A stretch of 64,000 nucleotides of DNA, taken from positions 1,240,001 to 1,304,000 of the forward strand of contig JAYKKR010000010.1 in NCBI GenBank assembly GCA_036971615.1, read 5' to 3'. The notes beneath the pieces are model-generated. The model was not told where the DNA came from. It made no database searches and saw only the letters and a list, made by a program, of their open reading frames with translations. Positions 46,113 through 57,634 of this stretch are shown in pieces; the stretch's first letter is position 1, and each line of letters opens with the position of its first letter. The position numbers and the translations under genes are program-made. This DNA comes from Amyloporia xantha (Eukaryota > Basidiomycota > Agaricomycetes > Polyporales > Adustoporiaceae).

Positions 46113-47729
46113 CTACAGACATTGGTGGACTCCTCGACTATTGCTAGCAATGCTATAATACATCATCACGCTTGCGCTGTAGTAAATCTCACAAGGCCCT
46201 TTCTCGGTCAAATGCTGCACAATGGACTCGACCTGAATCAAATTCATGATGAGACCATATTCAGGAGACAACCATAGTAGTGCTCACATGTGCCGCTGTA
46301 GTGCGTATCTGCATGTCCCAACGTTTAGTGAACTGGGCTCCTGTATCCTCCGCAGTCTGCTCGACATCACCCAGTCCACCGGCCTTGCCCTGGGCATCAT
46401 CTTCCTCCTTTGTGGCCTCAAACCATATCAACTTTTCCACTTGATCTATAGAGCCTTTCAGACGACCCTGCTCTATCATCTTCCGTGCCATTGTCTCCGC
46501 AGCACCGGGCGTCAGATCGAGGAGCGCCCCCAGCCCGCTAAACGTAATGTTGTTGTAGATTTTTGAACTCGCAAGGACGTTATGCTCCATGACAGCACGA
46601 TCCAACACCGTCGAAGGACCCGTGCGCTTGCTTGCGTTAGGATCAGCTGCTTCATCTTCGTCGGCGACGGCGGAAGCTAGTCGATCGTTAGAGGAGAGGG
46701 AGATCTTGGCGAGCTGGTGAGGCTTGAGAGTTTGTTCAAACTCTTTGACCTCTGCAGGACGGATGATACGATCGTGAAACATCTTCAGTAGAATGTTGAA
46801 AGTGAGCAAGTCAGCAGTTCGCTCGTCGCGACAGAGCGATGCAAGTATACGAGACCGGGCAGGACCTGCCGGCGCTAGGATAGCACATGTCATTGCAGCC
46901 GATCTATACGATCCACTGAGATGGCTGTTGGTGCAAAGCAGATCAAATGGAAAACTCACAGCATATGCCTTCGCTCCTCTTCATCTATCTCAGCGATCCA
47001 GCTTAGCTCATGGTACCTACTAGCTGCTTCCAAAAACTTCCGGGAATAGTCGCTTATCCTGGCCTGACAAAGCTTGAACTGCAATGCTGCCTCTCTGTCC
47101 GATGTTGAAGGAGCAAGGAGTGCAGCTCGGTTGTAGTATGTCTCCGCTTGGACAGAGTCCTCGTCTTCCAGTAGAAGACGCACAATACGCAGATAGACGC
47201 GGAATTTGTCTTCATCAACGCTACATGTGCATTACCATTGATCAGGAAAGTAGAAAGCCCCTAGGAACCAGACATACCGTTGGCCAGAATCAAGTGAGAT
47301 GCCCATGAGGACGCGGGCTGCCTCGGTCCATTGCTCCTCTGCCTCTAGCAGATCAGCCAATTGGAATCGAAGAGAATTCACCTGCACGCACGGTCATGCT
47401 TGGTCCATAATGACATGCTCATAGCGTACCTGCTCCTCAAAGCTGACGATGCGAGGCTGGACTGTGGCGAGAGTTTCCTGGACTATTCGTTTCCTCAACT
47501 CAATGTCTGCGACCCTCCCTTCTTGCAGTGCCTTCACCAGCTCCGATAGGACCTGCCTGCCTATGACTAGTCCGACACTTTCCTGGATGACATGCTCGAC
47601 AAAGATATGGATGTCCTCGGCAAGTGTTGTCTGATCAGGATGTGCGAGCAAGTCCGTGAGGATAGAATGATATGCAGTTGCCTTGTCTTTCTGATTGAGC
47701 CCCGATATCTGTGAGAATCTGCTTTCCAT
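46113..47729 (-). CDS. CSN4: COP9 signalosome subunit 4 (CSN4)
   Basis: Subunit of the complex that removes Nedd8 from cullins. The start ATG 47729 gives MESRFSQISGLNQKDKATAY, HSILTDLLAHPDQTTLAEDI. Later exons read LRFQLADLLEAEEQWTEAAR, VLMGISLDSGQR, FRVYLRIVRLLLEDEDSVQA, ETYYNRAALL and EAASRYHELSWIAEIDEEER. The PCI domain contains DRAVMEHNVLASSKIYNNIT, FSGLGALLDLTPGAAETMAR, KMIEQGRLKGSIDQVEKLIW and WDMQIRTTAAHVESIVQHL. The C-terminus is ambiguous. In the straight frame it runs to TAG 46113; one base less in the CCC run at 46197-46199 would give a shorter end, EKGLVRFTTAQA, stopping at 46166. CSN4 lies tail-to-tail with CTK1. Confidence 0.9.
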
Positions 47730-48214
47730 ATTGTTTTGTGGGTACGTTAAGGGTTAGAGAGAGCGATGGGGGCTGTGAGAGCAGGCCGAGTGGCTGCAGA
47801 CGCGCCACTGGACGCGTCGATCGCGTGGTCCACGTGCGTCTTACCGTTTATCCCAGAATGGCAATGAAAGTGGTAGACGACGGTCGCCGGTGTCCATGGT
47901 CACGACGAATTAATATATTTGACCCTCCAGGGCATCCCGCTCCTCACTTTCGTTCTCACCCCGAGCAGGTCCTCCTTTCCGTTGAGCAGTCCTCCGTCCC
48001 AGGTTGTCGAACGAATTGACACGGTCTCCTTGGGGATTCCCAACGTATGTCTGCTGTCTGAACAGTGATCCAATCAGTCATGCTGAAGCAGATGGCCAGT
48101 TGTTATTTGAAAGCAGCTCGCAGAGCTTTCCCTCTCACACCCTCGCTGCTAGACAGCGAGCCCCCACTCCCCGTCGCTCCTTCTATACACCAGCCAGCTC
48201 TAATCTCTTCCATA
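47730..48214. promoter_or_regulatory. divergent promoter, CSN4 / exon-cassette gene
   Basis: A 485-bp stretch with a CACGTG core at 47831-47836. In-frame ATGs at 48080 and 48095 lie upstream of my chosen start for the next gene, so part of this could be its 5' leader or N-terminus. Confidence 0.35.
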
Positions 48215-51200
48215 ATGTCTCATTTACTCTCGAACCCAATTCAGAAGCCCTATCTATTCGAGCTCCCGCGCCCCGCTCACCCTCTGACACCACCAGATAC
48301 AGATAACGAGTTCAATGGACAGCCCTATCCGTCCGCGCCCGTGCACAGTACCCTAGGAGCAGACCCAGACTCTGCCGCTTCTCATGTTTCCGCAGTAGAA
48401 ACACCTACCGCATTCTATCGCAGACCATCCTCTTTTGCATATATAAATTCAGGTCCCCGTGAAGCTCGTGAACGCACACCTCAGAGGAGCTTCATAAAAT
48501 GGCTCGTCGTCGTGATACCTCCTCCTTCGTTCTCCAGGGAACATGGTCAATTCGGACATACTCTATCCTTAGGATCTCCGAGTCGACTGTCTCAGGGACT
48601 TCTGATGCCGCTATTTCCTACGGTGAGTATTCCGGGGACCTTGAAATGCATGAATTAATTAGAAGATACCCCATACCAGATGGGCAGTCAGCTAGGAGCG
48701 ATCGCACGTGAATTCAACCTGCCAAGCACCGCCGGTCTATGTCTGTATCTGCACACCGCTCATAACGGCATCGCACTATACCCTCGAATATCTGACGAGT
48801 CCTGGCATCTGCTGTGGGCACATTTATTCGAGGCACGATCTCCTGCGCCGTCGCAGCAACAAATGCCAATCAGCGGTCAGATAGAATTTGACATTGATCT
48901 GGCAAAGGCACGCTGGTATGATGCTTGGCTTTCGTCGCGAAGGGAATTCGCAGATGTCCCTCATTCCGTGTCTCATTCTCGCCGTCCGTCAATGACTCAT
49001 TGGAGGGGCGACAGTAGGACATCGTTCGTCGACGAGCAGGCTGATGACCAGTTAGACAGTATTTCCGTGCTGCAACAGTCTAGAGTAGCGCCAAATGCTC
49101 CCAGACTTGGGCCGAGGAAGCTTTCGCTACTTGACCGCTTCGATACGTCGTCTGTCATTTCGGGAGCGAGACCACGTCATTTGTCTCCTAACAGTCCTAC
49201 TGAAGAGACCCAATTGCGCGCGTTGTCCCCTATCGTTCAGGAGGAGGAGCCGAAAACTGCAAGGAAGGACATTGATACCCTTGTCCACTCATGGAGAGCA
49301 ACTGCGTCTGTTGTTCCCAGTCCGTTGGCCACCACGGGACAGACAAGCCTTGATCCAGCCAATATGCCGAACACCCTTGGTGATCTTCCCTCGGCGAGCA
49401 CGCACGATGATCACTACGAGCTTAACCTTGATGACTACGCATGGTCTGTGTCGTCTGCTGGCCCTCCTGAATATGACGACTACGACGACGATGCGGAATC
49501 TGTCGTATGGCGCTTGCCCTCGCCTGATATCGCGAGGCGTGTCATGTCCGACGCTCCCCCCACACCAGCTACTGCCACGAGCTGGGGTGCCCCATTGTCC
49601 TACCCGCCATCCCCACTTGATGACAGTTCCTTCTACGCGCCTTCTGTTGACATCGCTGGTCGGGCTATGTACAGTCGTCCTGTCACACCGGCTACTGCTA
49701 CCTCTTGGGGCGCACCATCGTATCCCGCATCTCCGGCATATAATGAACTCACGCTACGCGTCCCATCTCCTGATATTGCTGCCCGCGGAATGTTGAGCCT
49801 TCCCCCCACTCCATCCACTGCTACTTCATGGGGTCCGTCATCTTCGTATCCTGTGACGCCTGCCCATAGCGAGTTCCGCGTCCCTTCTCCGGATCTGGGG
49901 GCACGGGGAATGTTGAGTGTTCCTGCATCTCCATTGCCAGTAAGATTGCGCCAGCCTGCAGGTGTCGCTCCGCAGCATGATCGGGACGAGCTCGGAGAGC
50001 AGCGATCACCTTCGTCGGAATTAGTGTTTCCGTACTATCGTGCTCCGGGCCAAGCTTGGAGTCATGTCTGGCCGTATGAAGTGACGCACAACAGCCCGCT
50101 AGCCGATCAGCATGAGGCGAATACAATGACAAGACTGGTCTTCCCATATTATGGGGTATTGAGCGAAGCCCGGAACACATCGGTGCAAGGCAGCGGGAGT
50201 GTAGATGCAGTGGGAATTCCGCCCTCTTCACCTCTTACATTCCCGTACTACAGTGCGTCTCAGAAACCATGGAGCCATGTCTGGCCGTATCAGCACGTTT
50301 CAACAGAGAAGGGGTCTACCGACGCCATGGACAGTCCGACCTGGCGTCAGGTATGGCCCTACGCGCACGCTATATCAAATTTGGCATACGCTACCAACGA
50401 TGCTCTGGTGGATGGTTCTCGGTCGAGTTATCCATACTTCAATCTCTGTATGCTCTTAGCACCTGATGATTCTGGGACAATCACCTGATGTTTACTCTCC
50501 AGATCCTGCGGTATATCCCAATTTTGACTTCTATCCGTCAACCCTGCGTGTCGCGGCTCAAGCTGGTAACGGCCAAGTCTCTGTTCAGATCTCGGGGAGA
50601 TACCCTACTCTTACGATATGTGAGCATCTCTGAAATGTCATATATACTCACTTCAATCTATTATCTCTGCAGATCCGGCAGTATATCCCCATTTCGACAT
50701 CTATCCGTCCACCATAGATGCGACTAGTCGAAGCATCAGCGAACAGCCCTCTGTCCATGTTCATCTGTCAGGGACGTATCCTGTCCTTACACTGTGTAGG
50801 TGCCACTTCATCACCTCCTATACTTTCTTTCTAATGGCCATCCCTTCAGATCCTGCGGTGTACCCCAACTTTGACATCTATCCGTCTGTTGCGCGTGTGA
50901 CTGGCCGAAGCGATAACGAGCAGCTCCAGGTCCATCTATCGGGGAAATATCCTATTTTCTCTTTGTGTGCGTGCCAATTGGTCTTGATTTGCACTTTCAC
51001 CGAATGTTCATTCCTCCAGATCCCGCTGTGTACCCTCACTTTGAGATCTATCCGAGCAATGCCATTGACAGCGCGCGAGCAGTCGGGCGGGTCGAGAAGG
51101 CTCATCCAAGTGGCCGCCAGTCTGCTCTATCACGGAGATCAGGGTATCCGGTTTTCGAATTGTGTATGCTTACCCCTCCTGTCCCAGAAATCACCTGTTC

Positions 51201-53865
51201 ATCGGCTATCTCTTTAGATCCAGCAGCGTATCCTCACTTTGACATCTATCCGGCCACCACCAGTAAGATCACGTATGCACACGAGAGAGCTGCAAGGACC
51301 CACTCGGCTGCTCATGTGTCGGTCCTATCGCGCAGATCAGAGTATCCTACATTCGAACTATGTATGTTCATTTCCTCTACACGTGGAAATGTTTGTTTAA
51401 CGTACGTCGAAATAGACCCTGCTGTATACCCGTGGAATCTCTCTCAGATCTATCCTCCAAGTAGAACGGCCAATCATGAGACGTCGCGCCCGTTAACGAA
51501 AGCAGTGGCCGTTCGGCTCGCGACCGCTTATCCTTTCTTCAATCTCTGTCAGTCGATCATGGACATTCTTCGTCGTTATCATGCTTATCTACGCTCCCTA
51601 GATCCTGCAGTGTATCCGCTCAATTTAGGGAACATTTACCCTGTTGTGAAGTACAAGGTCGAGAAAGTTTCGTCGCCTGGAGCAATCACTGCTAAGCTGC
51701 CTGTCGCTTATCCCCGGTTCGAAATTTGTATGAGCCGAACATTGTGCTCTTCTGTGTCTCGATGCTTAATCTTTCCACCAGACCCCAATGTCTATCCACA
51801 CAACTTGAGGGTGTATCCGGCCGTGGCAAATGGAGTCGGACGTCAGGCAGAGTTGATCGTGAAGAACTCACTGCCATATCCTTATTTCGATTTGTGTAAG
51901 TCGTGGTGCTGTTTATCAACCGTAGAGCGATTCTCACCGCGCTGTATCTGCAGATCCCGCAGTATATCCTCACAACCTCTTTGGTATCTACCCAACGAAG
52001 GCACGACCGGAAAGGGCTAATGGGACGAAAATCTCTGATGTAGTAGTCTCTTCCGTCGTGAAGATCCCAACCTCGTACCCCGCCGTTGTGCCATGTATGT
52101 CCTCATGCAGAGACTAGCGTCATCGATGACTAACAAGGCATCTGTTCAGATGAGGCTGTGTACCCTTGGAGTGTTTATGAGATCTATCCACCTGTGGGTG
52201 TCGCAGGAGAGTCTCTGTCGGAAAGCACAACGCAGAGTGTTTCTGTCCTCCTAGATGCACCCTACCCGGTCTTCAAGATTTGTCAATAATGTCTGGCTCT
52301 ACTCTTGTATCACTCAGCTGATTGTTGCACTACAGATCCCGCCGTATATCCCCATAACTTGGTCGAGATTTATCCTAGTACATTGACTACCGGCCTCAGA
52401 CCAGCGCTTCATACTGCCTTGATTGCATCGTATCCTATTCTCGATATATGTAAGGGGATATCTGTGCGCTACTGGGAATCACTCATTAATTCTATGTTGT
52501 CAGATCCTGCGGTCTATCCTCACAGCCTAGCACATATTTATCCTCCTATTTCCTCGCACGCAGGTCAGAGGCCTGACAAGAATGTCCAATCGTGGAGTCC
52601 AATCTCGACAAGCTATCGGACAACGAGCTCGGAGCTAACTATGTCGTATCCGTACATTTGCCCATGTGAGTAAGCGAATGCGACAGGGATTCTTGCGCTG
52701 ACGCTTTAATCCAGATCCTAATGTATATCCCTTCTTAGCGGTATACCCACAACTTCCTCAGGACTGCGTCCTCGAGGCGCATTCTATCAAACCGAAGGCG
52801 ATGATCTACCCTGCATTTGATATTTGTACGTCCCCAGTGAGCTAAGAAGTTGCCGATGACAAACCGCGTTGTTAGATCCTGCTCTGTATCCCCACTTTCA
52901 AATTTATCCCTCTGTATGGCGAGTCGACGGAGATGACGCCGTGCCGGCAGCCCGTGCCATCACCAGCACCTCATCGGTGAACCCAGTAGTTTCTGTTCGT
53001 CGTAGACCAAGATACACCCACCTCGAGTTGCATCAACAATTCTTCGCGACAGCGTCCATCAACCATCTGACAACTTCGCCCGCGCCGACAGTGCAGGACA
53101 ACTCGGTCCCGGCCATCTCCCGCGCCCGTTCGCGTGCAGGAACCGTCAGCATGCGACCCTCAGTGCCTCCCAAGCCGACGAGCATGCCTTATGCTAAAGC
53201 GCCATTGCCCTCGATTCCGTCTGGTAACAGTTCTGCACCGTCCCCAAGCTCAAGACTTTCTGTAGCCCCAGCTCCTCGACGTCCGGTATCGACTATTGGG
53301 TTGCCTTCCCATCCTGCGGCGAACCGTAGGATGTCAACGACGTTGATGAAGCCTATTTCGTCGGCATCATCCAGCCTACCGACAGTGGTGGAACCCGAAG
53401 AACCGGCCGAGCCTGGGAGGCCTCGTCGAGCCTCACCGCGTTCCTCGCTGGAATCCCCAGGCAATAGCAGACCAATGCGTCGCATCGACGTTGACGTACC
53501 ATTGCGAGGCGTCCATGCGGCACAGTCAAACTCAGCTACGCTACCGTCAAAGCCGCAGCTGCTGGAGGCGGGTGCTGACCTCAGCCGATCCAAGACCCTC
53601 CCGAGTTCCACAGCGGGGCTTCGTGAGCGGCGGGCTAGTGCAGTGCTACAGAAGGCGAAGGCATACGATCAGTCAAGTAGTACGTCTTTTCTATCACTTC
53701 ACACGCATCACGATATCTAACTTAAAACCAGCCGACGATTCGCCGGTGCGGATTACGATGTCGACACTGGCAGAGTTCCCGACACCTCCTCGACCTCCAC
53801 TGCCTCCGCTTCCAAATGGTCGGCCGGTATCAAAGCTAGATCGGTCGAAATACCCATTCGCTTGA
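48215..53865 (+). CDS. large fungal protein with 14 repeated phase-1 exon cassettes (unassigned function)
   Basis: I recognise no named function. The likely start is ATG 48215 (MSHLLSNPIQKPYLFELPRP), with earlier in-frame ATGs possible. The N-terminal domain looks folded and conserved: FIKWLVVVIPPPSFSREHGQ, FSQG-like LSQGLLMPLFPT, an intron (48623-48679), then GSQLGAIAREFNLPSTAGLC, LYLHTAHNGIALYPRISDES, WHLLWAHLFEA and IEFDIDLAKARWYDAWL. A disordered region follows with two internal repeat arrays (49514-49940; 50021-50370). Then fourteen exons (from 50503) each code for Y-D-P-x-V-Y-P-x-x-x-x-Y-P and end near Y-P-x-F-x-L. Every intron cuts TAT as T|AT. The last cassette exon extends into a Pro/Ser-rich tail ending LDRSKYPFA at 53865. 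About 1,500 residues. The modular aromatic-Pro motifs suggest a multivalent scaffold (inference). Confidence 0.8.
49514..49940 (+). repeat. four ~41-residue protein repeats (PSPDIAxRGMLS type)
   Basis: Inside the long exon of the cassette gene, units begin at 49514, 49637, 49760 and 49880 (period 123, 123, 120 bp). Each reads close to VPSPDIAARGMLSLPPTP followed by ATATSWGAPSYP. Cores are LPSPDIARRVMS, APSVDIAGRAMYS, VPSPDIAARGMLS and VPSPDLGARGMLS. Confidence 0.9.
50021..50370 (+). repeat. FPYY / WSHVWPY protein repeats
   Basis: Units start LVFPYYRAPGQAWSHVWPYE (50021), LVFPYYGVLSEARN (50135) and LTFPYYSASQKPWSHVWPYQ (50234), with a partial WRQVWPYAHA near 50342. They lie directly before the exon-cassette array. 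Confidence 0.85.
50503..52986 (+). repeat. array of 14 repeated symmetrical exons (T|AT phase-1 cassettes)
   Basis: Exons by splice signals: 50503-50619, 50673-50795, 50850-50966, 51020-51163, 51218-51361, 51416-51547, 51602-51727, 51782-51895, 51954-52094, 52150-52281, 52336-52449, 52504-52665, 52715-52825, and 52876 onward (terminal exon). The first thirteen are multiples of three (111-162 nt). Each starts AT or AC after the acceptor AG, and the previous exon ends in T. The start core is DPAVYPHFDIYP in exons 1-5 and 14, and DPAVYPHNLxxIYP-like in 6-12. Exon 13 is the most diverged. Introns are 50-56 nt in most cases. Confidence 0.92.
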
Positions 53866-54674
53866 TTTTCCCATGAGACCCCTAAAATCTTTGTAATGTT
53901 GGCTGCGGTATTTGACATGCAAGAAATAGTGTTCTGCAAGACTGAACTAGAAATTTAAATGTATCCAATGCATCAGTGTCCTATGCGCATATCATTGATG
54001 TTTTGAAGGAAATGACCTGCCAGAGTCTGAGGTGCGAAGAAGGTATCAGCCCATTGCTACAATACCGTGCATTTCTAGAATTCTCAAGGGTCCTTGGGAG
54101 AAATGGCAATCACATGTTTGCGTATTGTGGGTATAGTCCGACAGTAGTCAACGCCTTCTCTGAATTGCCACCATCCTGCGGCCTGCCCGGACACACATCG
54201 CTAGTGATTCTTTTGCACATCTGATCCATGACTCTTGCATTATGGGTTTCACGTGAATGTTCAAACAAGCCAGGGTCTGCAAAACCAGTGAGTTCTCTGG
54301 TCTTGGTGTACCTGTCAAGTGGGCATAGGAGTCTTTCCGGGGGCGCGAGCCCTGCTAGCCACCACTTGTAGTTTCAGCGAAGCCAGGCTAAGTTCTCTTG
54401 CATTACAACATGCCTACCTTCCGCAGCTAGTTTGTAAGAATTTATGTGCGCTCACAATGATGTTACGTTCGAGTCGGCGAGGATACGCACGGAGACGACA
54501 AGATACTTCGACGTTTAATTTATTACCAGAACAGTTGTCCACGAGGGACCGACGAGGGACCGTGAACAAATGAAACAGTAGGTTAGACCTGTGCTCTGAA
54601 ATCAAAATGAGTGAAGAGACAAGTGACAGGACATACAAACTAGCTAGAGAGCAATTCCAAGGGCACATGAAATG
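53866..54674. other. convergent intergenic region
   Basis: An 809-bp stretch between the cassette gene and the first PUB gene. Short ORFs are present but none resembles a known protein or has a coding look. I see no repeats. Confidence 0.3.
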
Positions 54675-55663
54675 TCAGACAGCAGCTGTTCCGTCTGTAG
54701 CAGCCCCCCCGTCATCTACCGCCAAATCTGCCAACGTTCTAATATTCGCAGGAGACTTTTTCGTCTTTGGTAACGTAGCAGAGCCAGTTGATGTGCGCCT
54801 GGTAGTTGCTTCGCGACTTACCCGCGCACGTACAGACTTCCGATCGTCCATGATCTTCAGCAAAGCCTGCCATTCATTGTCGTGCAGTGCAAGATGTGTG
54901 AATACATTTGAAATTTACAGTGAGCAATGAAAACAGAACATAATCATATGCCGTACCTTTTCTTTGGCAGCCTCTTCCGCAGCCTTAGCCTCCTCCAGAG
55001 CTCGCTCCTCACGTTCTTTCTTAGGCAGCTCGCGTTCGATGGCTTCATTGATCATAGTGAGTCCCATCTTCAGATCGGCGATGCGCTGCTTGTCGAAGAC
55101 ATAATATGGCTGCCACTCGTCTTCATCGACCTGCGATGAGTTGGAGCGTTACACAAAATTACAGTACAGCTCAGTGTCGCGTCACCTCTGGTTCAAAACC
55201 CATCTGTCGATCAAATCGGTCATTAGATTAATCAAGATACACGAAGTGTACGTGAATCTATGTACCTTCCTCAGATATTCTATGATAGGGCCTTTCGGGT
55301 TGATCAAATATTGCTGGATCTTGGTATTCGTCGGCTTGAACCTGTGGTATTTCGTTTCATTCGGATGAGAGATAATATTTTCTGCGAGTGTTTTCATTGT
55401 CTACGATCCGGATCCGAGGGAGGTCAGCACAACAGGTTCAAAGGAAGGGTATACAGAGTAACCTCCAAAGCCCTGAGTGCAACCTCCCTCGAGTTCGGAC
55501 GCAGGATTCCTGGGTCTATCATACGCCTGAACTCCTGGCGCTTGGGATGGTCTGCATCGAAATCGATGTAGAGGGTGCCTGGGGCGTCCAGTCGCACCTG
55601 ACGTAGCCTCCGCTCGACAGCTGCGACCATATCATCGCGACAGGGCGTCCCATTCATCGACAT
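54675..55663 (-). CDS. PUB-domain protein, tandem copy A
   Basis: Probably binds p97/Cdc48 through a PUB domain. The start is most likely ATG 55663 (MSMNGTPCRDDMVAAVERRL), though the frame is open to 55879. Then come KRQEFRRMIDPGILRPNS, an intron, TLAENIISHPNETKYHRFKP, TNTKIQQYLINPKGPIIEYL, an intron, MGFEPE, an intron, and VDEDEWQPYYVFDKQRIADL. A charged coiled-coil-like helix with ERELPKKEREERALEEAKAA leads to a basic Thr/Ser-rich tail ending at 54675. About 265 residues. The layout, intron positions and many blocks match copy B directly upstream on the same strand, so this is a tandem duplicate. The PUB call rests on the pattern of the KYHRFKPTNTKI block and the MGF motif. Confidence 0.75.
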
Positions 55664-56543
55664 GACCAGCGATGTTGACTGAGCTGAAGCTGAAATGATG
55701 GGGGAAACGTTGGCGGTACTGTTGACCTGGACTGGAGAGACCTGGGGAAAGATAGGCTTCGATAGCCAACTGGCATCCTCGTGCATCAGCTTCGCGCCCG
55801 GAAAAGTCAGAAGAGGTTCATTTGGAGGTCTCAGACGCCCACGCTCGCCCACATACACACCATGGTGTATGCGCCGCATTTCTTCGCTGTGTACCTTGTC
55901 GCGGGAAAAGGAGGCAGGTATGGTTGGGGATATAGTGGGCTCTCATATTGGTCCTCCACCCCAACATTTCCTTTCGTGAACGTTGGAGTGGAGCCAACCC
56001 TTACAGATGGAATAGTCTTAATAGACGGGACACTAGTGGCTAAGCTCTACTTCGTACCCTCATCCAGTCCCCTCGCTGGTAAGCTGGGAGACCGGCATAT
56101 GAAGGAGCGAAGGAAAGAAGACCCGACAGTTGGGAAAATACACCATGTGGACGACAAGACAACATGTCTCCGCATCCATGTCCTACTCAGGCCTACCTAT
56201 AACGAAAGAATGTTGTTGCGCCATTATGGCCACTCAAAGTGAAACCGGCTGAATGTGGAAAGGCTGCAGAACTATTGCTCAACTCTTGATACATGGAGCG
56301 ATTCAGGAATAAAGATGCTTACTGACAAGCGCTACAAGCTGAAGGGTTCCTAGAGTTATGCAGTCAAAACATTAAAGAATTCAACACTATTACTGTTGAG
56401 GACGCCTACATATGATAGGTGAAGACCATGCTGCCGCTTTAGGTGTACATTGCGTTAGTAGAATGTCAAAGAGAATACAAGTATAGCAAATACCACGACC
56501 CGCGAACTCGCAAGGTTTCACTGGCCGATCCGTATCGACATAA
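55664..56543. other. spacer between the two PUB-domain genes
   Basis: An 880-bp spacer on the upstream side of copy A and downstream of copy B. A plus-strand frame at 55781-56242 partly overlaps the copy A leader and shows no recognisable domain. I call no gene. Confidence 0.3.
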
Positions 56544-57634
56544 TTATTCATCTTCATCTTCCTCTCCCTCTTCATCCGTCAAATCATCGTATGGCGGAGG
56601 CCCACCTGTTTCTGCATCGTTGGCATCTGTCACGATCTGACCGCTCAGGGTCTGACCGGTTCCCCTCATCCTTGTGCTTCTTCGAGTAGCGACACGGGGT
56701 GTGCTGGGTGTGCTGGGTGTGCTAGCAGGTAAAGAGGGTGATGACGGGGAAGCACGCGGTCGAGCAGCTAGAGCAGCGCGTGCTTCGCGCTCACGCTGTT
56801 GTCGCAGAGCAGTCGACTTGCGGTCGTCGAGAAATTGGCGCTTGAGCTACATTGGGATAAATAGACCATATTAACATGGCTATGTAAAAGAGGAGAGGTG
56901 GAAAGCGTACCTTCTCCTTCGCAGCTGCTTCGGCTTCCTTGGCCTCGCGCCTTGCGCGCTCTTCTCGCTCCTGCTTGGAGACTTCACGCTCAAGCGTCTC
57001 TTGTATCATGGCTAAGCCGATTCTAAGGTCCGTCAAGCGACGCGTGTCGAAGACATAGAATGGCTGGAAATCCTCGACCTATTGAAAGAAAGTATAAAGT
57101 TCAGTACGTCTGTGGCGAGTCGAGCGGGCCTTACCTCTGGACGGAATCCCATCTACGCATCAATCAGTAGGCGAATAATGTGAGCAGGTTAGACACGAAC
57201 GGCGACAGCATACTCCAAAGTTCCTTTCGGTTCGACCAACAACCTCCTGATCTTCGTATTTGTCGGCTTGAATTTGTGGTACTTGGCCTCCTCCGGATGT
57301 GCCAGGATGTTACCCGCGAGTGTCTTCAAGATCTAGATCTCCACTGTCATCAGGATTTCAAAATGCACAGCAGCCGCATACATCCAATGCTCACTTGAAG
57401 CGACTCGAGGGCAAGGTCCTTCGCGTTGGGCCGCAGAATGCCAGGGTCAATCATGCGGCGGAACTCCTGCCGCCGCTCATGGTTCCCATCGAACGCTCCT
57501 TCTCCCTGAATTGCTACTTCAGCTTGTTCTTGTTGTTGCTGCAGGCGTCGCTCGATAGCAGCAGCGATGTCATCGCTGCGCTGAGGCATGGGAGTGGCAC
57601 TGGCGGAAGACTCAGGCTGTTTGGACGTCTCCAT
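56544..57634 (-). CDS. PUB-domain protein, tandem copy B
   Basis: Paralogue of the neighbouring copy A. The start ATG 57634 gives METSKQPESSASATPMPQRS, DDIAAAIERRLQQQQEQAEV, then RRQEFRRMIDPGILRPNAKD and an intron. TLAGNILAHPEEAKYHKFKP, TNTKIRRLLVEPKGT, a MGFRPE mini-exon and VEDFQPFYVFDTRRLTDLRI follow. A helix rich in Glu/Arg/Lys (EREVSKQEREERARREAKEA) leads to a tail with Ser/Pro/Thr-Pro repeats (PSTPSTPSTPRVATRRSTRM) and an acidic end EEGEEDEDE at 56544. About 300 residues. The gene pair shares strand, intron positions and domain order; the tails differ. A CACGTG-containing ATCACGTG lies upstream at 57825-57832. Confidence 0.78.

Noticed and set aside
50503..52986. Regularly spaced repeats resembling a CRISPR-like array
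   Set aside because: Repeats are coding, imperfect, 110-160 nt long and bounded by splice sites in a eukaryotic gene; spacers are introns.
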